From contig NZ_BJXJ01000015.1 in the NCBI RefSeq assembly GCF_007990935.1, forward strand, positions 1-64,000: a stretch of DNA of 64,000 nucleotides, in the 5' to 3' direction. The position numbers were made by a program, and so were the translations under genes. Below the pieces are notes generated by a model. That model did not search any database. It was not told where the DNA came from and saw only the letters and a list, made by a program, of their open reading frames with translations. The stretch is from Vibrio sagamiensis NBRC 104589 (GTDB taxonomy: Bacteria; Pseudomonadota; Gammaproteobacteria; Enterobacterales; Vibrionaceae). Shown one piece after another: positions 16,069 to 24,991 of the stretch; position 1 is the stretch's first letter, and the number at the start of each line of letters is the position of its first letter.

Positions 16069-16088
16069 TACTGTATGAATAAACAGTA
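16069..16088 (+). promoter_or_regulatory. LexA (SOS) box overlapping a -10 element
   Basis: TACTGT-ATGAATAA-ACAGTA has the required CTG-N10-CAG core with perfect outer arms and agrees with the enterobacterial LexA consensus at 17 of 20 positions. A TATAAT lies at 16064-16069, directly abutting it, so LexA binding would block this promoter. The box lies 28 nt upstream of the ATG of the 65-aa gene. Confidence 0.85.
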
Positions 16089-16115
16089 CTGTTAGATTTC
16101 TTCTAGAGGTTCCGA

Positions 16116-16313
16116 ATGAATGATGATGTAATCGAGCATCTGCAACATGCAGAATACAAAACACAACAACTAACCGCAGTCGCCACTGCTGTTGGAGAAG
16201 CCGCAGAACAAATCGATCAAACGACACTCGCGTTATGTTTTCAGGTTATCGAACGATTAGGACGAGAGTGCCAAAAACACCTTGCTCATGTCGAAGCGGC
16301 GAGCAATCATTGA
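16116..16313 (+). CDS. Small SOS-controlled protein, candidate antirepressor
   Basis: A 65-aa, mainly helical protein (MNDDVIEHLQHAEYKTQQL at the start, then LALCFQVIERLGRECQKHL) with a good ribosome binding site (AGAGG, 8 nt). A LexA box sits on its promoter. I do not recognise a family. It lies on the same strand as, and 230 nt below, the non-cleavable repressor gene. LexA-controlled small antirepressors of non-cleavable repressors are known from coliphage 186 (Tum) and Salmonella Gifsy/Fels prophages, which is the basis for the proposed role. Alternatively it is an unrelated SOS protein. Confidence 0.6.
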   Translation: MNDDVIEHLQHAEYKTQQLTAVATAVGEAAEQIDQTTLALCFQVIERLGRECQKHLAHVEAASNH

Positions 16314-16959
16314 TTTATGGTCTGTAGTGTGGAAACAAGTTGGTCTTAAAGCTTGATGATTCGATGCCAATGGCGTTAGTGTTGCCTAAATAACCTCAGG
16401 ATATACTTTTCAATGAGACGACTCGGATCACAAATGTGAGCGTCTCCTTACCTCTCGTAAATTTCTGAGTAACCACTTTATACCCTATAGTTGCCTAAAG
16501 ATGTTTGATGCAGCTCCAATCTACCTTTTTACTAGTTAAAAAGTTATTATCACTAAAAAAAAACCATATAGCTTACTTATTTAGTCAATTGGTAAGCCAA
16601 AAAATCGTTCAAAAAAAACATCAAACAGTCCGATTTATACAAAGTTTAACAGCTTAAAAACACTATAAACAAAAAAATAGATTATATTTTTCAGTAAGAT
16701 AAGTATTTACTCAGCTAAGAGTGAAAAGGTATCCTTCCTTAGCTGTGGATGAATTCTATGGTAAAAAGTTAACAGGGCTATCAGTAACTTACATGTTTAC
16801 TCAATATTAAATAATCAAAGGCTGGTTATTATAGGCGACTGATATCGGTCTAGGCTTAACTATAAAAACTCGCTAAAAACAGAAAAGTACTCAACCCTAA
16901 AAACATTAACTATCAAAAAGTAACACTTAATAACCAAAAATAATAAGGGACTTCCTGCT
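16314..16959. other. AT-rich interval without supported gene
   Basis: This 646-nt stretch has no open frame with start, ribosome binding site and coding character on either strand. It is AT-rich with several A runs (near 16553 and 16605). It may mark the border of the tailocin locus. Confidence 0.5.
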
Positions 16960-17124
16960 ATGTTAGAGGCTAACAACATGACCAGAAAAGATATTGATAT
17001 CAACGTAAAGATAGAGCTCCTCAAAGAATCTCTTGAATACGCCAAACAGGCTAACTACGAACAAATTACAATTAATATCGATTTGCTTGAGCTTCTCTTC
17101 AAAAACCCATCTTTAGCTCAATAA
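16960..17124 (+). CDS. Small conserved-looking protein, 54 aa
   Basis: A 54-codon frame starting MLEANNMTRKDIDINVKIEL and ending FKNPSLAQ. AAGGGA lies 9 nt upstream of the ATG, and an internal ATG at codon 7 is a second possible start. The composition is acidic and helical (LLKESLEYAKQANYEQI), without a signal peptide. The family is not recognised. A ribosome binding site and protein-like codon content support it being real. No link with the tailocin or iron-uptake genes can be shown. Confidence 0.55.
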   Translation: MLEANNMTRKDIDINVKIELLKESLEYAKQANYEQITINIDLLELLFKNPSLAQ

Positions 17125-17208
17125 AACTCGCAGCTATCTTCCTTTGAGGCAGTGTATTCTATACAGCACTGCCTTCATCTCTTAACACTAACTCTTCAAA
17201 TAATGCTT

Positions 17209-17433
17209 TTAAGCATACCCCTTTATTTTTTCAAATTTGCTTAAATTAACCCTAACCATTTTATCAACATGATACACCCACTCTTCTAGGTTCATGCGAC
17301 AAATGCTATCAGCTAGCTTGAGCATCGTTGGGATACGGTGTTTATCGCTAAAATCGAGAATAAAGTGATACTTGTCTATCGTTTTTATAGCAATTTCATA
17401 GCTTATAGGTAGACAATAAAATCTATACCTGCG
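17209..17433 (-). pseudogene. Possible gene remnant without start codon
   Basis: A 74-codon open frame reads like a protein C-terminus (YEIAIKTIDKYHFILDF, then RMNLEEWVYHVDKMVRV) but has no usable start: a stop lies just above and the first ATG would leave only 38 residues. It overlaps the end of the 123-aa gene by 11 nt. It is probably a decayed fragment of an unknown gene. Confidence 0.3.
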
Positions 17434-17794
17434 TTATTGTATAGAATCCAGAAGCAAAGACTTTGTCACCACTTGGAAGTATCACTCGAAATATCATCCA
17501 TTCACTAAACTGGTTATTTGCTGGTTGTGCAACCATATCTAGCTCATTACATCGTTCCTGCAATACCAAATAATCAGAGTAATAAATATCGAAGTACCTG
17601 AAGAAGGTAAAATGATTGATGAAATATACTCCCCAATCACCATCCGCTGAAGTGTAACTTCCATCATCTTGGTAAAGCCAATCCCACTGACTTTTATCGA
17701 CCTTAGCACAGATAACTGATGTTGTTTCTGCCAAAACAGAAAAAGGGGAAAATAGCACACTCAGCCCCACCAATAATTTATATCTTAATTTCAT
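17423..17794 (-). CDS. Small secreted protein, paralogue of the 136-aa protein at 29401
   Basis: A 123-aa protein with a clear signal peptide (about residues 1-22, ending VLA). The mature part shares a spaced pattern with the protein at 29401-29811: ETT-x-V-x-CA, W-x-WLY-x-x-DG-x-YT, G-x-WG, a later RC, A-x-PA, FS-x-W and a C-terminal GFYT/GYVNT. Two cysteines (CAK, RCN) at conserved positions may form a disulfide. I do not know the family. The paralogue pair brackets the iron-uptake operon and the sphingomyelinase region, so the two may have arisen by an older duplication or arrived together. Confidence 0.7.
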   Translation of the reverse strand: MKLRYKLLVGLSVLFSPFSVLAETTSVICAKVDKSQWDWLYQDDGSYTSADGDWGVYFINHFTFFRYFDIYYSDYLVLQERCNELDMVAQPANNQFSEWMIFRVILPSGDKVFASGFYTITQV

Positions 17795-18029
17795 CTTTAA
17801 TTAACTCTTTATATTTTATGGTATATATCTCAAAAATACTTGATGCCTTTAAGTATAAAAACTTAAGGAACCTTCATCTAGCCCCCAATATTCACAAAAC
17901 AAATGAATTGACCAAAATCCATTCTAGCAAAAATGCAACATACATAACATTGGTTGCTATCCATATATATGACCCAAAATAGACATACTCCAATATAAAA
18001 GGCTTCTTCTTACCGATGATATTGCTATT

Positions 18030-18048
18030 GATATTGATATCACTTATC
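18030..18048 (+). promoter_or_regulatory. Fur box upstream of the iron-uptake operon
   Basis: GATATTGATATCACTTATC agrees with the 19-bp Fur consensus at 14 of 19 positions and is preceded by further GATATT-like units (from 18018), as in extended Fur sites. It lies about 80 nt before the fecB-like ATG, so iron-dependent repression of the whole operon is likely. Confidence 0.65.
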
Positions 18049-18126
18049 ATTTTCACCTATATTCGTAACTCCATACTGTATGGAGATCATTCCTTAAATA
18101 TTAGAAATCCACAACGGAATAGTTAA

Positions 18127-19023
18127 ATGGCCCTTATTCATAGAGTAATCACATTCGTGATTTGCACCCTTATTTCACTTAGTTCTCTAGCGGATAATCA
18201 ACGTACAGTTACTGATGAGAGAGGGGCTTTTACAATTACAGGGACACCTCAACGTGTCATTGCGTTAGAGTATTCATTCATAGATGCTCTAGCTTCTGTT
18301 GGGGTATCTCCTGTTGGGGTTGCAGATGATAAAGATGTAAATAGAATTCTTGAATCGATTCGAGCTCAAATAGAACCATGGGTTTCTGTAGGTATGCGTC
18401 CACAACCAAACCTAGAAATTATCTCTCAATTGAAGCCTGATCTCATTATTGCAGACGTACAGCGACACTCTCCTGCCTATGATGACCTTTCTAAGATTGC
18501 ACCGACACTGATATTAAAAAGCCGAGGTGAAAACTACCAAGAGAACCTCGCTGCTGCGATGAAAATTGGTATTGTTCTCAACAAAGAACGAGAGATGAAA
18601 GCTCGCATTGAGCAGCACAGAGCAATGATGGCTAAATACAAAGCTAAATTCGCCAGTTCTCATACTATGCAGTTCGCGGTTACGACAGAAAAAGGCATGT
18701 GGCTACATGGCCCAGAATCTTATGCTGGAAGTGTATTAAGTCACTTAGGCATCAAAAGCCCTATCCCAAATGAAATTAAGCGTGCATATATTGAAGTTAG
18801 CTTAGAACAGTTACTCAAAACCAACCCAGATTGGCTTCTAATTGGCTCATACAGCAAAGTAACTATTATAGATAAATGGAAATATAGCCCTCTTTTCAAT
18901 CTCCTTAATGCCCAAAAGCAGCAACATATTATTTATGTTTCACCGCAAGTATGGTCTCTTAATCGAGGCATGCACGCCGCAGAGCAAATCGCACAAAATC
19001 TTTCTGAATTATTGAGTAAATAA
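18127..19023 (+). CDS. fecB: Periplasmic ferric-siderophore/citrate binding protein (FecB-like)
   Basis: A 298-aa class III substrate-binding protein with a signal peptide (about 1-22, ending SLA). The fold signature is typical for FecB/BtuF relatives: VTDERGAFTITGTPQRVIALEY at the N-terminus, VGVADDKD, NLEIISQLKPDLIIAD around residue 100, and LLKTNPDWLLIGSY in the C-lobe. It captures the Fe(III) chelate in the periplasm and delivers it to the FecCD permease encoded directly downstream. FecE identity suggests a citrate-like or hydroxycarboxylate siderophore such as vibrioferrin. The ligand itself cannot be read. Confidence 0.85.
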   Translation: MALIHRVITFVICTLISLSSLADNQRTVTDERGAFTITGTPQRVIALEYSFIDALASVGVSPVGVADDKDVNRILESIRAQIEPWVSVGMRPQPNLEIISQLKPDLIIADVQRHSPAYDDLSKIAPTLILKSRGENYQENLAAAMKIGIVLNKEREMKARIEQHRAMMAKYKAKFASSHTMQFAVTTEKGMWLHGPESYAGSVLSHLGIKSPIPNEIKRAYIEVSLEQLLKTNPDWLLIGSYSKVTIIDKWKYSPLFNLLNAQKQQHIIYVSPQVWSLNRGMHAAEQIAQNLSELLSK

Positions 19024-20040
19024 ATGTCTTTTATCAATATAAAACAAAGCAGTAAAATCTGGCTTGGTTGTTCTATTGTTCTTTTTGCTCTTGGTTTAGG
19101 AATGGTTACATCAATGATCAGCTATTCCTCTTTCGATCTCAGATTTGACGATCTATGGGGTTACTGGTTTAGCTTTGATGAAACCAACATCAAACATCAG
19201 ATTTTTTCCTCATTAAGAGCACCACGCTTAATGATATCTATTGTAATTGGTATCAACCTCGCTATTGCAGGGCTCCTTATGCAAGGGCTGACAGCTAATC
19301 CATTAGCATCACCAAGTATTTTAGGGATCAATGCGGGAGCATCTTGTTTTATTGCTTTGTCTTCAATGAACTTAGTATTACTGCCTCAATTACCACTTTC
19401 GGTGAATGCTCTACTTGGTGGGCTTGTAAGTGGTCTATTAGTGCTTTCATTAGGTGGCTTCTTTACTAGTAAATCACACCCAATCAAGTTGATATTAGCT
19501 GGAATTGCAGTTAATGCGCTGTTGATTGGTATCACACGAAGTGCGTTAATATTAATGGATGATATGGCTTACAGCGTATTGACCTGGTTAGCGGGATCAA
19601 TCGCGAACGTCTCTTGGGAAGACTGGGCACAATTATGGCCTATTAGTGTAGTTGGTGTAGCAATGGCTTTGTCGCTTGCTCACAGCCTAAATTTACTAAA
19701 CCTCGGTGATGACATGGCAATAGGGCTTGGGGTAAACCTTACCCGAACCCGAGTGACAGCCTGTATTGCCATCTTGTTATTAACCACATCAAGCGTTGCT
19801 ATTGTTGGCCCCATTACTTTTGTTGGCCTACTTGTTCCTCATATTGCTCGTAAGCTCGTCGGGACAAACCACTTTGTTTTACTGCCCATCACTGCAGCGC
19901 TTGGAGCAAGCCTGTTGTTATGGTCTGACGTTATTTCACGTATGGTGGTATTCCCAGCAGAAACACCCATTGGTGTCATCACTGCATTAATTGGTTCACC
20001 ATTCTTTATTGCTCTCACGGTTAGGAGCAAAATATCATGA
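19024..20040 (+). CDS. fecC: Iron chelate ABC permease (FecC-like)
   Basis: A 338-aa polytopic inner-membrane protein of the FecCD family with about nine to ten hydrophobic segments. Hallmarks are LRAPRLMISIVIGINLAIAG, LMQGLTANPLASPSILG and a C-terminal GPITFVGLLVPHIARKLVG, which holds the loop contacting the ABC subunit. It starts with an ATG directly after the fecB stop and overlaps fecD by 4 nt (ATGA). It forms a heterodimeric channel with FecD. Confidence 0.9.
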   Translation: MSFINIKQSSKIWLGCSIVLFALGLGMVTSMISYSSFDLRFDDLWGYWFSFDETNIKHQIFSSLRAPRLMISIVIGINLAIAGLLMQGLTANPLASPSILGINAGASCFIALSSMNLVLLPQLPLSVNALLGGLVSGLLVLSLGGFFTSKSHPIKLILAGIAVNALLIGITRSALILMDDMAYSVLTWLAGSIANVSWEDWAQLWPISVVGVAMALSLAHSLNLLNLGDDMAIGLGVNLTRTRVTACIAILLLTTSSVAIVGPITFVGLLVPHIARKLVGTNHFVLLPITAALGASLLLWSDVISRMVVFPAETPIGVITALIGSPFFIALTVRSKIS

Positions 20041-21008
20041 ATAAAAGTAAGGCAATAGTACTGTCAATTTTTCTACTGATTTGTTCAATAGGCAGTCTGT
20101 TTATTGGAGGAGTATCGCTCAGCTTGGGCAATGTTGTGAATACACTTCTGCATGGCGGCGAATTCAATTTTATTATTACCCAATATCGACTCCCTCGCTT
20201 TGTTCTTGCAATCGGGGTTGGCGCTGGTTTAGGAGTTTCTGGTGCATTAATTCAAGGTGTTCTTAGAAACCCTCTCGCCTCCCCCGACCTAATGGGTATC
20301 AGTGCTGGAACAGGATTTGCCGCAACTTTACTGCTCGTTTATGTACCAGATGCCTCACTACCTTTACTCGCATCTATCGCCATTTTGGGTGGGATAGTCG
20401 CTGCTCTGGGTATTATAGGAATCAGCCATAAATACAATCCAACGCCAGCAAGACTTGCACTAATTGGTATCGCCTTCAGCACCTTTATTTCTAGTGGTAT
20501 TGATTTCCTACTTATTATTAACCCTGTTGAAATCAATACAGCAATGGTTTGGTTAACGGGGAGTCTATGGGGACGAAACTGGTCACAGGTGCCATTGATT
20601 TGGGTTTCACTAGCCATCTTACTCCCTCTTGCGTTACGACTGGCTTGGAGACTCGACTTAATGGGGCTTGGAGAAGAAGCAGCAACCACGATAGGTGCTC
20701 AACCAGAGCGCACACGTTTAATCGCATTGGTTCTTTCTGTTCTCCTTGCCAGTATTAGCGTTGCAGTATGTGGGACGATCAGCTTCGTAGGCTTGCTATC
20801 TCCCCATTTAGCTCGTCTATTGTTTGGGCACAATCATAAATATTTACTCCCTATGTCTGGTGTTATTGGAGCCCTACTTGTGGTGATCGCAGATGCGGCA
20901 GCTCGTGGTATTGCTCCACCGCTTGAGCTTCCAGCTGGAGTATTGACTTCGCTCATTGGCGCACCTTACTTCATCTTTTTACTTCAACGTTATAAAGGTT
21001 GGAAATAA
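20037..21008 (+). CDS. fecD: Iron chelate ABC permease (FecD-like)
   Basis: A 323-aa FecCD-family permease and partner of the preceding gene. It shows YRLPRFVLAIGVGAGLGVSG, then LIQGVLRNPLASPDLMG, and the coupling segment GTISFVGLLSPHLARLLFG. It overlaps FecC by 4 nt, and its TAA overlaps the ATG of fecE, so the whole transporter is translationally coupled. Confidence 0.9.
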   Translation: MNKSKAIVLSIFLLICSIGSLFIGGVSLSLGNVVNTLLHGGEFNFIITQYRLPRFVLAIGVGAGLGVSGALIQGVLRNPLASPDLMGISAGTGFAATLLLVYVPDASLPLLASIAILGGIVAALGIIGISHKYNPTPARLALIGIAFSTFISSGIDFLLIINPVEINTAMVWLTGSLWGRNWSQVPLIWVSLAILLPLALRLAWRLDLMGLGEEAATTIGAQPERTRLIALVLSVLLASISVAVCGTISFVGLLSPHLARLLFGHNHKYLLPMSGVIGALLVVIADAAARGIAPPLELPAGVLTSLIGAPYFIFLLQRYKGWK

Positions 21009-21772
21009 TGATTAAAACACATCAGCTGTCTGTTTCTTATGGCAAAGAAAACATTATTCATAACCTCGACCTCGATATTCCAGAAGGGAAGATCACGGCT
21101 TTAATTGGCCCTAACGGAAGCGGTAAGTCGACGTTGCTTAAAACCTTGTGTCGCGTCAACAAACAATTTGATGGCTCTCTCACTGTCTACGATAAGTCGA
21201 TTAAAGATTACGCTGATAAGGAACTTTCTCGATACATCTCATTACTACCTCAAGTATTGACGACACCAGAAGATATTACGGCTAGAAGGCTCGTAGAGTA
21301 CGGTCGCTCACCCTATTTATCTTACTGGGGGCGTTTGACTCAAGACGACCACGAAAAAGTGGACCAAGCCATTGCTGAAACACAGATAGAGGAATTGCTC
21401 GACAAGAAGGTAGATGCCCTATCCGGCGGCCAGCGCCAACGTGTTTGGATAGCGATGGTTTTGGCACAAGACACACCGATTGTCATGCTTGATGAACCGA
21501 CCACTTACCTCGATTTATCTCACCAAGTAGAGCTGATGAAGTTGATTCAAAAGCTAAATGCGGCAGGAAAAACCGTGATTGTCGTACTTCATGATTTGAA
21601 CCAAGCCTGCCGTTACTGCGATCACTTGGTGGTACTGAAGAAGGGGCAAGTTACCCATCAAGGTACCCCTAAAGAGATATTCACTCAATCGTTGCTCAAG
21701 GATGTTTTCGATCTTGATGCAATGATCATGAATGACCCCGTTTCAAACAAACCTATGTGTATAAACCTATAA
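21008..21772 (+). CDS. fecE: Iron chelate ABC transporter ATPase (FecE-like)
   Basis: A 254-aa ABC ATPase, starting at the ATG that overlaps the fecD stop. The motifs are complete: Walker A GPNGSGKST (about 37-45), Q-loop LLPQ, signature LSGGQRQR (about 138), Walker B VMLDEP, and switch His in VLHDLNQ. The sequence follows E. coli FecE closely by eye (SYWGRLTQDD, TTYLDLSHQVELM, QGTPKEIF, and ending PMCINL against PMCLMR), which is the basis for naming the operon fec-like. It powers import through FecCD. Confidence 0.9.
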   Translation: MIKTHQLSVSYGKENIIHNLDLDIPEGKITALIGPNGSGKSTLLKTLCRVNKQFDGSLTVYDKSIKDYADKELSRYISLLPQVLTTPEDITARRLVEYGRSPYLSYWGRLTQDDHEKVDQAIAETQIEELLDKKVDALSGGQRQRVWIAMVLAQDTPIVMLDEPTTYLDLSHQVELMKLIQKLNAAGKTVIVVLHDLNQACRYCDHLVVLKKGQVTHQGTPKEIFTQSLLKDVFDLDAMIMNDPVSNKPMCINL

Positions 21773-21820
21773 AAATAATCGACATAGCCTTAATTTAGAT
21801 ACTCAAGACAGGATATAAAA

Positions 21821-23962
21821 ATGAGTCAACTTCCTTTCACTCTCTCAGTATTAGCACTCTCAATTACGAGTGCCTACGCTGAAGCTGATACGCAATATGC
21901 AAGCGTAGAAGAAATGGAAACCGTAGTGGTAACTGCAACCCGCTATACACAAACGCCAGATAAAATTGCTGGTGCTGTAAGCATCATTGATTCTGAAGAT
22001 ATTGAAGAGCAATCTATCATCTCTGAAGATCTCACCAGCATTATTGCCACTTTAGTTCCTGGAATTACACCCAGTCGCCAAAAAATGTCTACCCAAGGCG
22101 AAAACTTACGTGGCCGCCAAGCGCTGATCATGATTGATGGCGTGCCTCAAGTAAATCCTCTTCGAAACGGCAACCGATATGGATATACCATCGATCCATC
22201 AATGGTAGAACGTATTGAAGTCGTTAATGGTGCCAGTGCAGTTCAAGGCATGGGCGCGACAGGTGGCATCATTAACTACATAACCAAAGGTGCGAAGCCA
22301 GGTGATGATTGGAAGCAAACCGTAGGAACTCGCATGACTTCCAGCTTCAATAATGATGGGACTGGCGGAAAAGTTTTCTACAACGTCAGTAAGCACGATG
22401 ACGAGTTTGACCTGTTCTTTGGTGGCTCTTGGGATCAACAAGGCCTTTACTACGATGGTAATGGTAACCCTATTGGCATGAACGACATACAGGGTGAAAC
22501 GCAAGACAGCACAGCGACAGATATTTTCTTTAAAGGTGGCTACAACTTTGATGACGGTAATCAGCGTATCGAATTGACAGCTAACACCTACACGATCGAA
22601 GCCAATGGCAACTATAAAGGCGTCAAAGGTGATTTCGAGAATGGTATTCCTGGGACTGTTAAGCCGGGCTCGCCTTCAGGTGAACCAGTGAGCAATGAAG
22701 CTCAGTTATTTAACCTACAATACACGAACTACGATCTGGGCAATGGTATGCTTACCGCTCAGATGTTCTACCAAAACTACGATGCAGTATTTGGTGAAGC
22801 AACGTGGTACCCAACCGAAATCAAAGTTAACGACCAAGGCGCTATCTCTTCTCAAAAGACTGGCTTCAAAGTCGGCTACGAAACCTATGATTTACTCGAC
22901 CTTGATGATACTTGGGTATTTGGCTTAGATGGCCTTCATGATCAAACGGAGCAAACGCTCGACCAGTCAGGTTTGAACGTGACGCCTCTTATGGAATATT
23001 ACAGCCTAGCGCCGTTTGTTCAAGGTGACTTCCTAGTAACGGATGCGCTCCGCCTATCGACCGGCGTTCGCTTTGAAAGCATCCGTGTAAAAGTAAGCGA
23101 TGGTCAAACTATCTATGGCTACGGTGTCGATGGACACAACTCGGAGATCATTGGTGGCACACAGGATTCTTCAAAAGCGGTATTCAACGTAGGCGCCGTT
23201 TATACTTTTACGGATGAATTCAGCACGTTTGCTAGCTTCAACCAAGGGTTTGGCCTACCTGACATTGGTCGTATCCTACGTGGTAATTGGGTTGGTGATG
23301 CGAACCCTGGCCAAAACGGTACGCCAATTGATTTCAATACAATGCCAGCTGTAGAACCGGTTGTGACAGACAACTATGAGCTAGGCCTTACCTATCGCGG
23401 CGACAAGTTGTTTGTTAGTGCAAGCACCTACATGTCCGTTGCAAAAGATGGAGCTAACCTAGCACTAAACAACAATGGTACCTACGATGTAGAACGCCAA
23501 CGCACCGACATCATGGGTTACGAACTAACCTCAACCTACCAAGTGCTCGACTCAACTAAGCTGAGTGCTATGTACGCGCACGTTGAAGGTGAAGTCGATA
23601 CTACAGGCAATGGCCGTGTTGACTCTGATATGGATCTTAAAAACCTATCGCCAGATCGCTTACTGCTTGCTGTTAACCATAATTTCTCTGATGTGCTATC
23701 GAGCCGAATTCAATACAACTATCTATTCGACAGCAAAAAAAGTGCAAACAATGTAGGCGCAGAGCAAAACTTTGATGGCTACGGGTTAGTTGATTTCAGC
23801 ACGCATTACAACATGCGTGATAAAGGTCGTATCGCCTTTGGTATTGAGAACGTAATGGATGAGCAATACATCAACTACTTCAGCCAGATCCGTAATAGCA
23901 GTGCTTACTACTTCTCTGGCCGTGGTCGGACGTTCAGTTTAAGCTACGAGCTCACTTTCTAA
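21821..23962 (+). CDS. TonB-dependent outer-membrane ferric-siderophore receptor
   Basis: A 713-aa receptor. The signal peptide (about 1-20, ending AYA) is followed by a TonB box-like METVVVTATR, a plug domain (LVPGITPSRQ, NLRGRQALIMIDG, VERIEVVNGASAV, GATGGIINYITK) and a 22-strand-type barrel. It ends in a C-terminal GRGRTFSLSYELTF with terminal Phe. It lacks the N-terminal signalling domain of E. coli FecA, and no FecIR pair is near, so control is probably by Fur alone. The plug resembles IutA- and FecA-type receptors of hydroxycarboxylate siderophores. It is the last gene of the fec-like operon, 48 nt below fecE, and is followed by a terminator. Confidence 0.9.
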   Translation: MSQLPFTLSVLALSITSAYAEADTQYASVEEMETVVVTATRYTQTPDKIAGAVSIIDSEDIEEQSIISEDLTSIIATLVPGITPSRQKMSTQGENLRGRQALIMIDGVPQVNPLRNGNRYGYTIDPSMVERIEVVNGASAVQGMGATGGIINYITKGAKPGDDWKQTVGTRMTSSFNNDGTGGKVFYNVSKHDDEFDLFFGGSWDQQGLYYDGNGNPIGMNDIQGETQDSTATDIFFKGGYNFDDGNQRIELTANTYTIEANGNYKGVKGDFENGIPGTVKPGSPSGEPVSNEAQLFNLQYTNYDLGNGMLTAQMFYQNYDAVFGEATWYPTEIKVNDQGAISSQKTGFKVGYETYDLLDLDDTWVFGLDGLHDQTEQTLDQSGLNVTPLMEYYSLAPFVQGDFLVTDALRLSTGVRFESIRVKVSDGQTIYGYGVDGHNSEIIGGTQDSSKAVFNVGAVYTFTDEFSTFASFNQGFGLPDIGRILRGNWVGDANPGQNGTPIDFNTMPAVEPVVTDNYELGLTYRGDKLFVSASTYMSVAKDGANLALNNNGTYDVERQRTDIMGYELTSTYQVLDSTKLSAMYAHVEGEVDTTGNGRVDSDMDLKNLSPDRLLLAVNHNFSDVLSSRIQYNYLFDSKKSANNVGAEQNFDGYGLVDFSTHYNMRDKGRIAFGIENVMDEQYINYFSQIRNSSAYYFSGRGRTFSLSYELTF

Positions 23963-23986
23963 CGACTCTATTGACAAGAACAAACG

Positions 23987-24020
23987 AAGCCCTAGCCAAA
24001 ATTTTCTAGGGCTTTCATTT
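23987..24020 (+). terminator. Intrinsic terminator of the iron-uptake operon
   Basis: AGCCCTAG pairs with CTAGGGCT across a 10-nt loop and is followed by TT-C-A-TTT, 25 nt below the receptor stop codon. It also faces the convergent 180-aa gene. Confidence 0.75.
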
Positions 24021-24060
24021 AAATATCAATAGCTTGAAACTTTTCTTAAAGCATTAAATG

Positions 24061-24603
24061 TTATTCCTGAACCACCGAAAGCTCTCCATGACAAAAGTTG
24101 ATCGGGTATCCATTAGTATCTGTAAATGGATACTTCTCTTGTACCCTTATGATCATACCTTCAACAGATATTTCGTTAGTCCATTGACTGGCGTAGTCAT
24201 CAAGCGATACGATTCGATCATCTCCATCCCAGCGATCATAAAAATAAAGCAGTTCAGTTTTATTCCAACATTGAGCACCAAGTGCTCGATATGCAGTAAA
24301 CCACACACTCTCATTTTGACTGCTATCATAGTCTGCCAAGTTTGAAATTTGAAACGAGCTGAAAGAAGTTGTTTGATTATTAATGAGAAACCAACTTCGC
24401 CAAGAACTAAGATCATAACCAATAACTAAAGTATTGACGGTAATCTCAGAATCGAACCAAACGTTAATATAACTATCATCAGAGTTTAAATACACAACAC
24501 ACAAACCCGGAGGCGTTGAACGACAATCTGTAGCGCTGGTAAATGAAGAAAAACTTATGGAGATAATTGATAGAAGAAAGAAGCCATACTTATCAGTATG
24601 CAT
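24061..24603 (-). CDS. Secreted protein of unknown function, 180 aa
   Basis: A protein with a signal peptide (about residues 1-24, ending TSA). The mature part has four cysteines (TDCRS, GLCVV, AQCWN, NFCHG), probably disulfide-bonded, and many aromatic residues (SSWRSWFLI, SVWFTAYRALG, YFYDRWDGDD). No family was recognised. It begins a run of leftward secreted-protein genes. Codon use is AT-rich like its neighbours up to 34 kb. Confidence 0.65.
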   Translation of the reverse strand: MHTDKYGFFLLSIISISFSSFTSATDCRSTPPGLCVVYLNSDDSYINVWFDSEITVNTLVIGYDLSSWRSWFLINNQTTSFSSFQISNLADYDSSQNESVWFTAYRALGAQCWNKTELLYFYDRWDGDDRIVSLDDYASQWTNEISVEGMIIRVQEKYPFTDTNGYPINFCHGELSVVQE

Positions 24604-24991
24604 ATAAGCGATTCCTTATACTTGATATAAAACTCTACTAATAATCGTAACCACCCAAAAACATATCTAGTTTTTAAGCTTCCTTCGAGCCTAGATCAAA
24701 AAATGGAATTCAATAAATATTTATCTACATCTTAGAAAAACGGATGAATCTTTGTTGAAATGAAAGCATCATCGTTAGAAATGATTAAAAATTACTTATC
24801 ATGAAGAAGAGGAGAATTGTGAGTATATTCATATTAATTGAGTTCTTCATCAAAAGTTCACGACGCCATAATGTATCTCTATGTTGGAAAAACTTATCGC
24901 GGTAAACCATACTCACCAAAGCACAATAAACATGTTTGAGAATGAAGTATTTATAATAGACTACTTCTAAGTAAGAACTTTCAACAAAGTA
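24604..24991. other. AT-rich intergenic stretch
   Basis: 388 nt between the sphingomyelinase-like gene and the 180-aa gene, with no supported open frame or clear terminator. The part next to 24603 must hold the promoter of the 180-aa gene unless both are cotranscribed. Confidence 0.4.

Noticed and set aside
16024..16227. Minus-strand frame across the LexA box and small gene
   Set aside because: The rightward 65-aa frame has a ribosome binding site and promoter elements; the antisense one has none.
302..16313. Complete temperate P2-like prophage
   Set aside because: No integrase, head, packaging or replication genes and no att-like direct repeats were found; headless tailocin fits better.
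22199..22504. 101-codon antisense frame in the TonB receptor gene
   Set aside because: Antisense shadow of a well-conserved plug/barrel coding region.
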